In this document: positions 27,683 through 38,041 of the stretch, piece after piece
Numbering within the stretch: the stretch's first letter is position 1
How the letters are laid out: each line of letters starts with the position of its first letter
DNA from: Halalkalibacter alkalisediminis
GTDB lineage: Bacteria > Bacillota > Bacilli > Bacillales > Bacillaceae_D
Assembly (NCBI RefSeq): GCF_028610705.1
Contig: NZ_JAQQWT010000001.1
Coordinates: forward strand, 124,001 to 188,000
Reading direction: 5' to 3'
DNA length: 64,000 bases
The notes under the pieces: generated by a model
What the model was told of the DNA's origin: nothing
The model's database searches: none
What the model saw: the letters and a program-made list of their open reading frames with translations, nothing else
Made by a program: the position numbers and the translations under genes

Positions 27683-27711
27683 TTGACTAGTAATAAATCT
27701 TTCTTTATAAT
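27683..27711 (+). promoter_or_regulatory. Sigma-A promoter of ykuU
   Basis: TTGACT at 27683-27688 and TATAAT at 27706-27711 are 17 bp apart and close to consensus. They lie 42 bp before the peroxiredoxin start codon. Confidence 0.82.
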
Positions 27712-27752
27712 GACGGCGTATATGATTTAAATTTTATTAGGAGGTTGTACAT

Positions 27753-28298
27753 ATGACAGACAAGCGTATGGTAGCGAAGCAAGCACCACGTTTCGAAATG
27801 GATGCAGTAATGCCAAACAAAGAATTTGCAAAGGTGAGCTTAGAGGAAAATATGAAGAACGATAAATGGACAGTTCTTTATTTCTATCCAATGGACTTCA
27901 CTTTCGTATGTCCAACTGAAATCACATCTTTAAGTGATCGTTATGACGAGTTTGAGGACCTAGATGCTGAAGTGATCGGTGTATCAACTGATACTGTTCA
28001 CACTCATAAAGCATGGATCAACACTTCTCGTGACGACAATGGTCTTGGCGAATTAAAGTACCCACTTGCAGCTGATACTAACCATGTTGTATCTCGTGAG
28101 TATGGTGTTCTTATTGAAGAAGAAGGTGTTGCACTTCGAGGTCTTTTCATTATTAGTCCTGAAGGGGAATTAATGTATTCAGTTGTGAACCACAACAACA
28201 TCGGCCGAGATGTAGAGGAAACACTTCGTGTGCTTCAAGCTCTTCAAACTGGTGGTCTTTGCCCAGCGAACTGGAAGCCAGGTCAAGCTACACTTTAA
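27753..28298 (+). CDS. ykuU: 2-Cys peroxiredoxin (YkuU/AhpC type)
   Basis: This 181-residue typical 2-Cys peroxiredoxin reduces hydrogen peroxide and organic peroxides. The peroxidatic Cys53 sits in DFTFVCPTE and the resolving Cys170 in GGLCPANW. The ATG follows a good AGGAGG site and a strong promoter. It precedes the thioredoxin-like ykuV, a probable reductant partner, with a weak terminator between them, so ykuV is likely partly read-through. The order is that of B. subtilis. Confidence 0.95.
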   Translation: MTDKRMVAKQAPRFEMDAVMPNKEFAKVSLEENMKNDKWTVLYFYPMDFTFVCPTEITSLSDRYDEFEDLDAEVIGVSTDTVHTHKAWINTSRDDNGLGELKYPLAADTNHVVSREYGVLIEEEGVALRGLFIISPEGELMYSVVNHNNIGRDVEETLRVLQALQTGGLCPANWKPGQATL

Positions 28299-28325
28299 TG
28301 TATAGATGAGCGATATAGGAAAAAG

Positions 28326-28352
28326 GTCTAGCAGCAATGTTAGACTTTTTTT
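28326..28352 (+). terminator. Weak intrinsic terminator between ykuU and ykuV
   Basis: GTCTA and TAGAC form a 5-bp stem over a 10-nt loop, followed by seven T. The short stem suggests partial termination. Confidence 0.6.
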
Positions 28353-28386
28353 CATCCGATATAATGGAAAAGAGAGGATGGTTGAT

Positions 28387-28839
28387 ATGGCATTAAAATT
28401 AAGATCACAGATGCCTGAATTAGAAGGTGCTTCTAGTTGGTTAAACAAAGAGGTAGCAAAAAAGGATCTTGTAGGCGATAAGCCAACATTAATTCATTTC
28501 TGGTCCATTAGTTGTGGCTTATGTAAAGAAGCTATGCCAAATGTAAATGAGTTTCGTGATCAGTACAAAGACAAGTTAAATGTAATTGCTGTTCATATGC
28601 CTAGATCGGAAAAAGATCTAAATTTGGAGGAAATTAAAAAAGTAGCTGAAGAGCATGAGATCACTCAACCTATTTTTGTTGATGATCATCATAAGCTTAC
28701 AGATGCTTTTGAAAACGAGTATGTTCCTGCTTATTATGTATTTGATGAAGAGGGACAATTACGACATTTTCAAGCTGGTGGCGGCGGAATGAAAATGTTA
28801 ACTAAGCGTGTCAATCGCGTTTTAGGAATTAAAGAATAG
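28387..28839 (+). CDS. ykuV: Thioredoxin-like thiol-disulfide oxidoreductase (YkuV)
   Basis: This 150-residue TlpA/thioredoxin-fold protein has the redox motif C43-G-L-C46 after HFWSIS and ends in VFDEEGQLRHFQAGGGG. It has no signal peptide, so it acts in the cytoplasm. B. subtilis YkuV is a thiol reductase, and its placement after a peroxiredoxin suggests electron supply. The start at 28387 follows GAGAGGATGG; the upstream reading runs through the terminator hairpin. Confidence 0.92.
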   Translation: MALKLRSQMPELEGASSWLNKEVAKKDLVGDKPTLIHFWSISCGLCKEAMPNVNEFRDQYKDKLNVIAVHMPRSEKDLNLEEIKKVAEEHEITQPIFVDDHHKLTDAFENEYVPAYYVFDEEGQLRHFQAGGGGMKMLTKRVNRVLGIKE

Positions 28840-28847
28840 TTTATAGA

Positions 28848-28875
28848 GGAACTGAGAATCTCAGTTCCTTTTTTA
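28848..28875 (+). terminator. Intrinsic terminator after ykuV
   Basis: GGAACTGAG and CTCAGTTCC form a perfect 9-bp stem over a 3-nt loop with a trailing T-run. Confidence 0.9.
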
Positions 28876-28940
28876 TTTTTCTGGGCCAAACATCAACAAT
28901 AACAACTTCTGCATATATATATATCTTGAGGTGATGAATT

Positions 28941-30173
28941 GTGAACATTATTGATAAACGAAATTCTCTTGCTTCAAGTTCTTCTAGGTCATATCGAAGA
29001 AGATCTAGGAGTGCAATAAGAAACATTGCTATTCATCATAGTGCCACAACATCTGGAAGTGCTGAAGCTTTTGCCCGCTATCATGTTAATCAATTAGGGT
29101 GGCCGGGAATTGGTTACCATTATGTCGTTGATAGAGATGGGTCCATTAGTTTGTGTCATGATTTAGAAGTCGTCAGTTACCATGTGGGTAATAGCAATAG
29201 TTTTGTAGTTGGAATCTGCATGGTTGGTGATTTCAGAACACAGTCTTTACCTGATGCTCAAAGACAATCAGTGATCAATTTAACAAGAAGTTTAATGAGA
29301 GATTTAAATATTCCAGTTGATAATGTCTGGGGCCATATTGAATTTCCGGGATACTCATGGAAACCATGTCCATCAATTAGTATGCAAAGTTTCAGGAATT
29401 GGTTAAGAGAGGATGGCGCTGAACTGACTGGACGTCCGGCACCGACGGCTACGTATGTTGCTGGAGCCAGACAGAGAAACATTCTTAACCGTGGCGATCA
29501 AGGTGATGACATACGTGCTCTACAAGAGAGACTGGATGAGTTAGGATTTCTCCCTGGGCCAATTGATGGCATTTATGGACCACAAACGGCGGATGCGGTC
29601 ATGCGTTTCCAAAGAGCAGCGTCTATAACTGTAGATGGGATCGTGGGACCGCAAACGAGAGCAGCACTCAGAGATTTTGAGCCGACGGGGGAGCAACCTG
29701 AACATGGGTCTCCAACAGATGAGCCAGATCATCGCGAAGAAATGTATCGAAGTGAAACGAGACGAATGTTACGGTTGATTTCTCCAATGATGAGAGGCGC
29801 GGATGTGCAAGAAGTGCAACAAAAAGTAGGTGCGGCAACAGATGGGATATTTGGTCCTGAAACTCAAGAGAGAGTACGTGAATTTCAAAGAAGAGAAGGA
29901 ATATCAGTTGATGGAATTGTTGGACCGCAAACGTGGAGAGCGTTAGATAGAGCACGAAGTACGGGTGTAGGTTACCAGCGGTTATTGTCGGTTCAAACTC
30001 CTTATTTAAGGGGCCAAGATGTTCAGAGGGTTCAAAGAGCACTAAACCTAACAGGTGATGGGATATATGGACCGCAAACGGAAAGGGCTGTCCGTAACTT
30101 CCAAAGAAGTGAAGCTATTACAGTAGATGGAATCGTTGGTCCTCAAACGTGGAGACGATTGTTTAATGAATAA
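28941..30173 (+). CDS. N-acetylmuramoyl-L-alanine amidase with three PG-binding domains
   Basis: This 410-residue protein has a T7-lysozyme-like amidase_2 domain (about 25-155; zinc-ligand candidates His32/33, His132 in GHIE, Cys143 in PCPS) and three peptidoglycan-binding_1 domains (about 180-245, 275-335, 345-408). The three share VDGIVGPQT motifs. It would cut the bond between MurNAc and the stem peptide. It has no N-terminal signal peptide; the first 25 residues are Ser/Arg-rich. It may therefore leave the cell by lysis or another route, or act in the mother cell during sporulation. The GTG start follows TGAGGTGATG. A terminator follows it. Confidence 0.9.
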   Translation: MNIIDKRNSLASSSSRSYRRRSRSAIRNIAIHHSATTSGSAEAFARYHVNQLGWPGIGYHYVVDRDGSISLCHDLEVVSYHVGNSNSFVVGICMVGDFRTQSLPDAQRQSVINLTRSLMRDLNIPVDNVWGHIEFPGYSWKPCPSISMQSFRNWLREDGAELTGRPAPTATYVAGARQRNILNRGDQGDDIRALQERLDELGFLPGPIDGIYGPQTADAVMRFQRAASITVDGIVGPQTRAALRDFEPTGEQPEHGSPTDEPDHREEMYRSETRRMLRLISPMMRGADVQEVQQKVGAATDGIFGPETQERVREFQRREGISVDGIVGPQTWRALDRARSTGVGYQRLLSVQTPYLRGQDVQRVQRALNLTGDGIYGPQTERAVRNFQRSEAITVDGIVGPQTWRRLFNE

Positions 30174-30181
30174 TTTTCAAA

Positions 30182-30222
30182 ATAGAGAATTCAGTTGGTG
30201 CTGAGTTCTCTATATTTTTTGA
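30182..30222 (+). terminator. Intrinsic terminator after the amidase gene
   Basis: ATAGAGAATTCAG pairs with CTGAGTTCTCTAT (one mismatch) over a 6-nt loop, followed by a T-run. Confidence 0.85.
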
Positions 30223-30235
30223 TTCTATTAGATTG

Positions 30236-30249
30236 TGAAAGCGATCATA
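30236..30249. promoter_or_regulatory. Candidate CcpA cre site upstream of the cytochrome c gene
   Basis: TGAAAGCGATCATA differs from the common cre pattern TGWAANCGNTNWCA at one position. It lies about 155 bp upstream of the cytochrome gene, which would fit catabolite control of respiration. The match alone is weak evidence. Confidence 0.35.
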
Positions 30250-30403
30250 CCTGTCTGTTCAAAGTTGAAAATAAATGGTGTGAAACTAAAGGTAGTTTTA
30301 AAGGTTTTGCCATTAACAAGCATTTTTAAGATTGAACATTTTTATGGATAGGGTACTATGAATTGCTTCATCCTAATCACATAAGTGAGAAGGAGGATTT
30401 TGT

Positions 30404-31291
30404 ATGAAACGTCGTTATTGGATTGGAATTAATATTTTTGTTGCAGTCATTGTTTTGTATGTTGGTTTGAATTTACTTGAACCTGGATATGCTGTTAAGC
30501 CTCCTGCTGAGCTTTCTTTTAATCATCCAATTGAACATGAGATGAACGATGTATTGGGATATGATATATGGGGTTTGTCTGTCTCTGAGAAAGAGGCGAA
30601 GGGAGAGATGGATCCAAGTATGCTCTCGTTACATAATGGTGCTGTAAAAATAGATGCAGCATTTGTTGAAAAAGGAAGAGACTTATTTTACGAGAAAACG
30701 TTTAATAATGAAGTATATATTACAGACGTTCTTGGTGTATTAGATGGACCTTTATCAATTATGAATATTGGGAAGGCTGTACTTCAAGCTAGAAAGGAAG
30801 GTACTGATAATCTTAAAGTAGAGTTAGCTGAAGATGCGATAGAGGGGGGGCGTGAATTTAAAAAAGGAGAAGTGATGGAGACGGGACTTGATGTGCCAAA
30901 AGGAGCTTTTGGTCCGCTTGGAATGCCAATTAAATTTAAAGAAGGTCGGTTGAAAGCTGGTGTGACTTGCGCTGCGTGCCATGCTACGGTGGATCGTGAA
31001 ACTGGAAAAGTGATAGAAGGAGCGCCTAATGCAGATTTTGATGCTGGTTTAATACTTGCATTAGCATCTAACTCAACGGCGTACTTCACCAATACTGACG
31101 TTGATGCTGAAAAGTTAAAGTCTTTTATCAGTGAACAAGAGTGGGTGAAGGAAAAGGAAAGAAATGGCTATGTGGCCTTACCTAATGTTCAAGCTCTAGA
31201 GGATGCTGTTGATCGAAACTTGTTACAGTGGCCAAAAGGGAATTTCGATTCAACGATGGATTTGCATCAGTTGGTCCATTTAAAGGGTTAA
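30404..31291 (+). pseudogene. Di-haem cytochrome c, N-terminal half (frame-broken)
   Basis: This frame encodes an N-terminal membrane anchor (WIGINIFVAVIVLYVGLNLL), then a soluble region with one haem site C-A-A-C-H. It reads well to GNFDSTMD near 31260, then runs out of frame for a short tail and stops at 31289-31291. The reading continues in the -1 frame in the next entry. Together the halves look like one membrane-anchored di-haem cytochrome c of the MauG/cytochrome c peroxidase-like group, facing outward. The ATG follows GAAGGAGG. If both halves are made separately, this one keeps its anchor and first haem. Confidence 0.75.
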
Positions 31292-32304
31292 CAGCCTTAA
31301 ATAATAATGTACATGCTCAAAATTCAGATTTGTTGGCTCAAGCAGATCAAAGTGAAGCATTATTTGATATTGATAAAGAAAGATATATTGGAACCATTTT
31401 ACAGAATGCACCTAATCCTGAATTTCGATATGAGCCACTTACGGGAGAGAAACCTTCAGATTTACTAGCGAGGGTAGATGATAACGAGACTGTACCTGGA
31501 TTTAATGATATGTATCGTCCACCTACCTATCCCAAGGTATCTCTATTTACCCCGAATGGAACCGTTATTGGGACAGAAGGGCATACAGTATTAGAGCAGT
31601 TAAATGCAATATCCGCTTATCAAAATGCATTGAAACCACCTTCTGAATTTGTTTCCTATACAGAAACTGAATTAGTTGGAAGAGAAGTGTTTGATCGAGC
31701 TGGTTGTATAAGCTGTCATGCAGGAAAAGCGAGAACTAACAATCGGATTATTCCTGTTGAAGAATTAAGGACAGAGCCTTCAAGAGCAAAAGCATTTGAA
31801 GATGCACAGGAATTAACGATGGAACCTTGGTTTTATCCTTTGGATACACCAATTCCAATCCCAGAAAGTGTAGAAAGAATTAAAATACCAACGAATCACC
31901 TTGATAAAGAGCAAGTGAATCTTGCTTTAGCTCATGACTCTAATGGTGGTTACAAAGTAAAGGGATTAGTTGGCTTAAAGTTTTCGGCTCCCTATCTCCA
32001 TGATGGAGGAGTAGCAGTTGGGCCTGATGAAACATCGCAACTTGGATTAGTGGGGACACTGGAAAGTGGAATGAATCCTGATCCTTATAATAGTTTAAAA
32101 GCGTTAATCGACAGTTATTTAAGAGCAGAAGTGATAGCTGCTAACCAAACTTCAGAAAAATTGCAAGCCTCGCATAATACAGGGGAAGGCCATGAATTTT
32201 GGGTTGATGATAGAAATGGTTATTCTCAAGAAGAGCAAGACGCTTTAATAAAATACTTGCTTTCAATTGATTTGGAAAAGGAAATGAAAGAGCAGGAAAA
32301 GTAG
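31228..32304 (+). pseudogene. Di-haem cytochrome c, C-terminal half (frame-broken)
   Basis: This frame carries the second haem motif C-I-S-C-H (after REVFDRAG), a long loop, and the C-terminal GLKFSAPYLHDGGVA segment typical of di-haem peroxidase-like cytochromes, where a distal ligand follows. Plausible coding begins at GFASVGPFKGLTALNNN, immediately where the upstream frame loses sense. It has no ribosome site or signal peptide of its own. The simplest reading is one ancestral gene with a frameshift, perhaps with a short deletion at the junction around 31250-31270. Confidence 0.75.
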
Positions 32305-32321
32305 TAACTTTCATTACGTTA

Positions 32322-32352
32322 GAGACTGAATCGCAGATTTAGTCTCTTTTAT
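32322..32352 (+). terminator. Hairpin after the cytochrome c gene
   Basis: AGAGACT pairs with AGTCTCT around an inner AT pair and is followed by TTTTAT. It ends the plus-strand unit facing rnjA. Confidence 0.7.
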
Positions 32353-32427
32353 TAAATCAGTGTATGGTAAAACCTAACGTCCATAAAAAAGGAACCACAA
32401 GGTTAAAAAACCAGTGATTCCTTCATT

Positions 32428-34095
32428 TTATACTTCCATGATGATCGGTAAGATCATAGGTTTACGTTTTGTCTTTTCATATAAGAACGGACCGAGTAAA
32501 TCTGTAATTTCATTTTTAATCTCCGACCATTGAGTGGTCTTGCGCTCCATTACTTCATTTAAATGGCCAGCAAGTAATCTTTGTGCTTCGTGAATTAAAT
32601 CACTTGATTCTCTCATATACACAAATCCACGAGAAATTAAATCTGGTCCGGCGGTTACTTTAAATTCTTTCATATTTAAACTTACCACAACAACTACAAG
32701 GCCTTCTTCAGATAGTATGCGACGATCTCTCAGGACGATATTTCCAATGTCCCCAATTCCATTTCCGTCAACATAAACAGATCCAGAAGGGACTTTCCCA
32801 ACAACGCCAGCTTCATCCGTATGAAGAGCTAACACGTCTCCGTTATCCATAATGAAGCTATTCCCTTTAGGAACACCGCAATCTTCAGCTAATTTAACAT
32901 GCATATTTAGCATGCGGTATTCACCATGAATTGGCATGAAATATTGGGGTTTCATTAAACGAAGCATTAGTTTTTGTTCTTCTTGTCCACCATGTCCTGA
33001 TGTATGAATATCACTCAAAGGCCCATGAATGACGTCAGCACCAGCACGGTACAACTGGTTAATGGTTTTACTAACACTTAATGTATTCCCTGGGATTGGT
33101 GAAGAAGAGAAAACAACTGTATCTCCAGGAATAATCTGAATTTGGCGGTGAGTACCATTCGCAATGCGAGATAGAGCTGCCATTGGTTCACCTTGACTAC
33201 CCGTGCATAAAATCGTTACCTGATTATCAGGCAACTTGTTAATTTGAGATGGTTCAATAAAAGTGCCTTTAGGAGCAGTAATATAGCCGAGTTCTTGTCC
33301 GATATTTAAAGCATTTTCCATGCTTCGTCCAAAAACAGCAACTTTTCTTCCGTTTTGGACCGCGGCTTCAACAACTTGCTGAAGGCGATGAATATTAGAA
33401 GCGAAGGTCGCAAAAATAATCCGTCCATCTACTTTGCGGAAAATACTTGTGATGCTTTCTCCAACCTTGCGCTCTGACGTTGTAAATTCAGGAATCTCAC
33501 TATTTGTACTATCTGATAATAGACATAAAACCCCTTCATCCCCAATTTTTGCCATTTTAGTTAAGTTGGCAGGTTCACCGACGGGGGTAAAATCAAATTT
33601 AAAATCTCCGGTATGCACGATATTGCCAGGAGGCGTCTTTACTACAATTCCATATGCATCAGGAATACTGTGAGTTGTACGGTAAAATGTCACAGATGTT
33701 TTTGTGAATTTAACCACTTGATCTTCCTGAATTTCATGTAGTTTTGTCTTACGTAATAGACCATGCTCTTCTAATTTACCTTTAAGTAAACCTAGAGCAA
33801 GTTTTCCGCCATAAATAGGAACATTTACAGCTCTTAATAAATAGGGAATACCACCGATATGATCTTCGTGGCCATGAGTGATAAAAAGACCTTTAATTTT
33901 ATCTTCGTTTTTAACTAAATACGTATAGTCTGGTATCACATAATCAATACCTAGAAGCTCGTCCTCTGGAAACTTAATTCCGGCATCAATTAAAATAATT
34001 TCATCTTGGAATTGAACAGCATATGTGTTTTTTCCAATCTCACCAAGGCCGCCTAATGCGAAAACAGCGGTTTGATTATTTTTTACTTGTTTCAT
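32428..34095 (-). CDS. rnjA: Ribonuclease J1
   Basis: RNase J1 has 5'-3' exonuclease and endonuclease activity and drives mRNA turnover and rRNA maturation. The 555-residue length matches B. subtilis RNase J1. The metallo-beta-lactamase motif [10 protein letters not shown], the beta-CASP domain with SDSTNSE and ATFASNIHR, and the C-terminal domain ending in [10 protein letters not shown] are intact. It is transcribed with rpoY, whose stop lies three bases upstream of its ATG. This rpoY-rnjA pair is conserved in bacilli. Confidence 0.97.
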   Translation of the reverse strand: MKQVKNNQTAVFALGGLGEIGKNTYAVQFQDEIILIDAGIKFPEDELLGIDYVIPDYTYLVKNEDKIKGLFITHGHEDHIGGIPYLLRAVNVPIYGGKLALGLLKGKLEEHGLLRKTKLHEIQEDQVVKFTKTSVTFYRTTHSIPDAYGIVVKTPPGNIVHTGDFKFDFTPVGEPANLTKMAKIGDEGVLCLLSDSTNSEIPEFTTSERKVGESITSIFRKVDGRIIFATFASNIHRLQQVVEAAVQNGRKVAVFGRSMENALNIGQELGYITAPKGTFIEPSQINKLPDNQVTILCTGSQGEPMAALSRIANGTHRQIQIIPGDTVVFSSSPIPGNTLSVSKTINQLYRAGADVIHGPLSDIHTSGHGGQEEQKLMLRLMKPQYFMPIHGEYRMLNMHVKLAEDCGVPKGNSFIMDNGDVLALHTDEAGVVGKVPSGSVYVDGNGIGDIGNIVLRDRRILSEEGLVVVVVSLNMKEFKVTAGPDLISRGFVYMRESSDLIHEAQRLLAGHLNEVMERKTTQWSEIKNEITDLLGPFLYEKTKRKPMILPIIMEV

Positions 34096-34098
34096 AAA

Positions 34099-34308
34099 TT
34101 ATAAAGTCTCCACAGAATAGGATTCTTTTGCTTGTTCATATTCGAGATGTTCTCCAGAGATCGGTGTAACAAATTCAATATTGTAATTACGAGGAGCTAG
34201 CTTTTTCCGCACATCAGCTTCGCTTTCGCCTTCCACGTAAATCGATTCCGTAAATTCACGAACAGGAACCTGGTTGAAATTCTTTTGAAAATAAACTTTA
34301 AAAATCAT
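34099..34308 (-). CDS. rpoY: RNA polymerase epsilon subunit
   Basis: RpoY is the small accessory subunit of Firmicute RNA polymerase, earlier called YkzG. The 69-residue product starts MIFKVYFQKNFNQVPVREFT and matches the B. subtilis protein in length. I use the internal ATG, which follows GGAGAGGT on the minus strand. It is followed immediately by rnjA, giving an operon that joins transcription and RNA decay. Confidence 0.94.
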   Translation of the reverse strand: MIFKVYFQKNFNQVPVREFTESIYVEGESEADVRKKLAPRNYNIEFVTPISGEHLEYEQAKESYSVETL

Positions 34309-34734
34309 TTTGTACCTCTCCTTACCATTGGTTATATTTTCATTATAAAGCAAATGTCTCCGTATTTCATGTTTTTATTTTCCGCACAGGAGATGAGGTG
34401 GTTATTTTCTATTTCTAAACGCCAATTATTGACGTTTTCGATTCTATTTAAACTTCAATCAAACGGTTTTTTGGAAGTAAATTTTTACAACCTTTTACGA
34501 TTCTTTTTCTCCATTTACGTAACATTGGTTTCACATCCTTTTGGTGTACTTATACATATATGAATGGTGGTGGAGGTTTGATATGTATAGTATGTGTTGG
34601 ATATGATTCTCCTGTTCAAGGTAATAAATGGATAAAAAAAACCAAATTAGTATAGTGATCCACACCTATACTGGGCCTAGACTTATTGTTGAGACCAGGG
34701 AGGTAAAGGATCAGTATCTAAGTTGGGTTACAAA
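34309..34734. other. Gene-free interval between def and rpoY
   Basis: This 426-bp stretch holds no convincing gene. B. subtilis has ykrA, a HAD phosphatase, in this place. Open frames here are short and unlike proteins. A minus-strand frame of 25 codons at 34448-34525 has a fair ribosome site but no other support. The promoter for rpoY-rnjA must lie here. Confidence 0.6.
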
Positions 34735-35286
34735 TCAACCTTTCAAATGGGGAAGTTCTTTTTTAAGTTTATCTTTAAAGCCTTCAATTCGGTCATAAAA
34801 CATAATACCATTAAGGTGATCTAATTCATGTTGAAAAACGATGGCTACTAAGCCGCGTAATCTTAAAGAGACTTCTTCCCCTTCTAATGTCGTACCTTTT
34901 ACAGTAATCCGAGAATATCTAGGCACTAAGCCAGGTACATCCCTGTCAACAGAAAGGCAACCTTCTCCTCCTTCAAGGTGTGTTTCTTCAATTGAATGAC
35001 TTACGATTCTTGGATTAAAAAGCCCCATACTATAAAGTTGATCTTGTTCATCTGTTACATGGACTGCGAACATTCGCTTAGAAATGCCGATTTGTGGAGC
35101 GGCAACACCGACTCCAGCTCGCAGTTCATATTTTTCAGCAAGTTCTGGATCTTGACTATTGATGACAAAGTCTAGCATATCTTGGAGAATTTTTTTATCT
35201 TCAGCACTTGCTGGTAAAGAGACTTCTTCTGCTACTTCTCGAAGTACAGGGTTACCTTCTCTAACTATATCCTTCATTGTTAACAT
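34735..35286 (-). CDS. def: Peptide deformylase
   Basis: This metalloenzyme removes the N-formyl group from nascent proteins. The 183-residue protein has all three motifs: [10 protein letters not shown] (59-68), EGCLS with metal ligand Cys110, and HELDH with His153, Glu154 and His157. It corresponds by order to the second B. subtilis deformylase (ykrB, defB). The ATG follows AAAGGAGTG on the minus strand. It stands alone. Confidence 0.95.
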   Translation of the reverse strand: MLTMKDIVREGNPVLREVAEEVSLPASAEDKKILQDMLDFVINSQDPELAEKYELRAGVGVAAPQIGISKRMFAVHVTDEQDQLYSMGLFNPRIVSHSIEETHLEGGEGCLSVDRDVPGLVPRYSRITVKGTTLEGEEVSLRLRGLVAIVFQHELDHLNGIMFYDRIEGFKDKLKKELPHLKG

Positions 35287-35430
35287 ATGTATTCACTCCT
35301 TTTGCACTTACGTTTACTTTATGAAGAAATACTTAAAATATCAAGTAGTATTAATTCCAATCATGAACAATTACGTGAAATAAGTAAAAAGAAGAAGCAA
35401 GGGAAACCCCTTACTTCTTCTGCAATTCTC

Positions 35431-35619
35431 TTAGCAGTGGCCAAATTTAGAAGCGCCAACGATGATAAGCAGAATGAAAAGTACTACGATTAAAGCGAAT
35501 CCTCTTCCAGCACCTGGAGCGTACGCGCCAGCTACTTGTGGGGCGCCGTAACCGTATCCGCAAGGGTCAGTACATCCGTATCCTGCACCATATCCTGCAC
35601 CGTATCCATATCCAAACAT
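35431..35619 (-). CDS. YjcZ-family sporulation protein (second copy)
   Basis: This 62-residue protein has Gly/Tyr/Ala repeats ([11 protein letters not shown]) followed by the family's hydrophobic helix [19 protein letters not shown]. The start chosen follows AAGGAGG by eight bases. It shares the C-terminal helix with the protein at 5690-5830 but has a longer, different N-terminal repeat region. It lies between def and ykyA, where B. subtilis has none. Confidence 0.9.
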   Translation of the reverse strand: MFGYGYGAGYGAGYGCTDPCGYGYGAPQVAGAYAPGAGRGFALIVVLFILLIIVGASKFGHC

Positions 35620-35879
35620 TTTGCATTCCTCCTTTGTCTTTGCACCGCAATGATTGCGATTCACTATTACATTATGCATTTTTAGAAGGTGTGGTTGGAC
35701 GAATGCCCATTTTTATCTATTTAATTCAAATAATTTAGTGGACAGGCTCATATTAGAATTGTTGGGCTCATATACTATCAGAGGGTAGAGTAATAAAAAT
35801 TAGTTGTCATTTGGAACTTATTGGATTACTGTAGTGATGTGAGTTTAGGGGTACAGTGAAACTGGGATAGGAGGATTAA

Positions 35880-36530
35880 ATGTTGATCTTTAAAAAATGG
35901 GCAATGTTATTATTCATGATAGGAGCGCTTGCGGGGTGCGGGGAACAGCCGGCAGAGACAATATATCAGTATTTAGAGGCTGCTGTTGAACGTGAAGAGC
36001 CATTCGGACAGCAACAAGAACCATTGCAAAATGCGGAATTAAGAGAGAATGAAATATTTGAAGAAATGATTGCTTTAGGGCTCGGAGATTTAGATGAACT
36101 AACACGTCTTGCAAATGAGGCGATTGTTTCAGTCGAAGCACGTGAGGCCATGGTAGCTAAAGAAAAGACTAGTCTTGAAGAAAGTTTTATGACTTTTAAT
36201 AAAATTGAAACAGAAATTGAAAATATTAAGGACGAAGCATTAGTTTCGATGGTTAACACATTAGCAGCTAGTATGAAAACGCGTTATGAAAATTATAATC
36301 ATTTACATGAAGTTTATGTGAAGACGGCTGTTGAGGACCGAGTTCTTTTTGAGATGTTGAAGTCGGAGGAGTTGGAATTAGAAGAGCTTCAAGCTCAAAT
36401 AGATGTCGTCAATGATTTATATGTAGAAGTAGAGAAACGAAAAGAAGCATTCAATCGCTCGACAGACGACTACAATCAATTGAAAAGAGAATTTTATGAA
36501 GCTGCAGGGCTTAACGTACAGTTTGAATAG
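35880..36530 (+). CDS. ykyA: YkyA-family putative lipoprotein
   Basis: This 216-residue protein has a signal ending in the lipobox LAGC (MIGALAGCGEQP) and a long helical, Glu-rich coiled-coil body (about 40-210). It matches YkyA by position upstream of pdhA. The family is poorly understood, and binding to the cell envelope is an inference from the lipid anchor. The ATG follows a GATAGGAGG site. Its last codons form part of a terminator stem. Confidence 0.87.
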   Translation: MLIFKKWAMLLFMIGALAGCGEQPAETIYQYLEAAVEREEPFGQQQEPLQNAELRENEIFEEMIALGLGDLDELTRLANEAIVSVEAREAMVAKEKTSLEESFMTFNKIETEIENIKDEALVSMVNTLAASMKTRYENYNHLHEVYVKTAVEDRVLFEMLKSEELELEELQAQIDVVNDLYVEVEKRKEAFNRSTDDYNQLKREFYEAAGLNVQFE

Positions 36531-36552
36531 TACGTTAAGCTCTTTTTTTTTT
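36509..36552 (+). terminator. Intrinsic terminator overlapping the end of ykyA
   Basis: GCTTAACGTAC and GTACGTTAAGC form a perfect 11-bp stem followed by a T-run of more than ten. The left arm lies within the last ykyA codons. It separates ykyA from the pdh operon. Confidence 0.88.
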
Positions 36553-36666
36553 TTTCTGCAAAGTGAACCTCTGTACTAATATTGTGTGCAATTGTAATAT
36601 AACACATTGTTTTAAAGAAGAATGTTGATAACCTAATTTTTTTGATAAAAACCTTAAGCAAAAGGA

Positions 36667-36696
36667 TTGACGGAGTTTGTGTAAATAGAGTAGACT
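36667..36696 (+). promoter_or_regulatory. Candidate promoter of the pdh operon
   Basis: TTGACG at 36667-36672 and TAGACT at 36691-36696 are 18 bp apart. The predicted start leaves a leader of about 250 nt before pdhA. The rest of the 420-bp gap is AT-rich and holds no gene I can support. Confidence 0.5.
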
Positions 36697-36919
36697 TAAT
36701 TTCGTAAGCATTGTTGTATTACTATGTTGGTAAGATGACTAATACAGATGTTTTTTTTGTCTTAGTGGGGTGAATCTCAAACATTCTCTTAATAATATAA
36801 GCGTTGAATTTAATGTGGAGAGGTTATGGATGAGTATAGTTTGGGTATCCTATGTGTGAGATTTGTCAAATAACTAAATTCTCATAGTCATTTGAGATTA
36901 TGGTAAACAAGACGATTAA

Positions 36920-38038
<1,119 letters not shown>

Positions 38039-38041
38039 CCG

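Noticed and set aside
29470-30173. Repeated DNA in the amidase gene as a mobile or tandem element
   Set aside because: The repeats are explained by three homologous peptidoglycan-binding domains.
31228-31250. A slippery-looking AAAAGGG at the cytochrome c frame change
   Set aside because: The run does not fit a good -1 slippery heptamer: the Gly codon would re-pair badly. No stimulatory structure is evident and the downstream frame is long. A mutation is simpler.
34448-34525. Minus-strand frame of 25 codons (MLRKWRKRIVKGCKN...)
   Set aside because: It has a fair ribosome site but is too short and without family support. Kept only as a mention in the gap entry.
34285-34563. Plus-strand open frame of 92 codons beside rpoY
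   Set aside because: It overlaps rpoY in antisense, has no ribosome site and has a composition typical of AT-rich noise.
34628-34798. Plus-strand open frame of 56 codons running into the end of def
   Set aside because: It has a weak start context and is partly antisense to def; no recognisable family.
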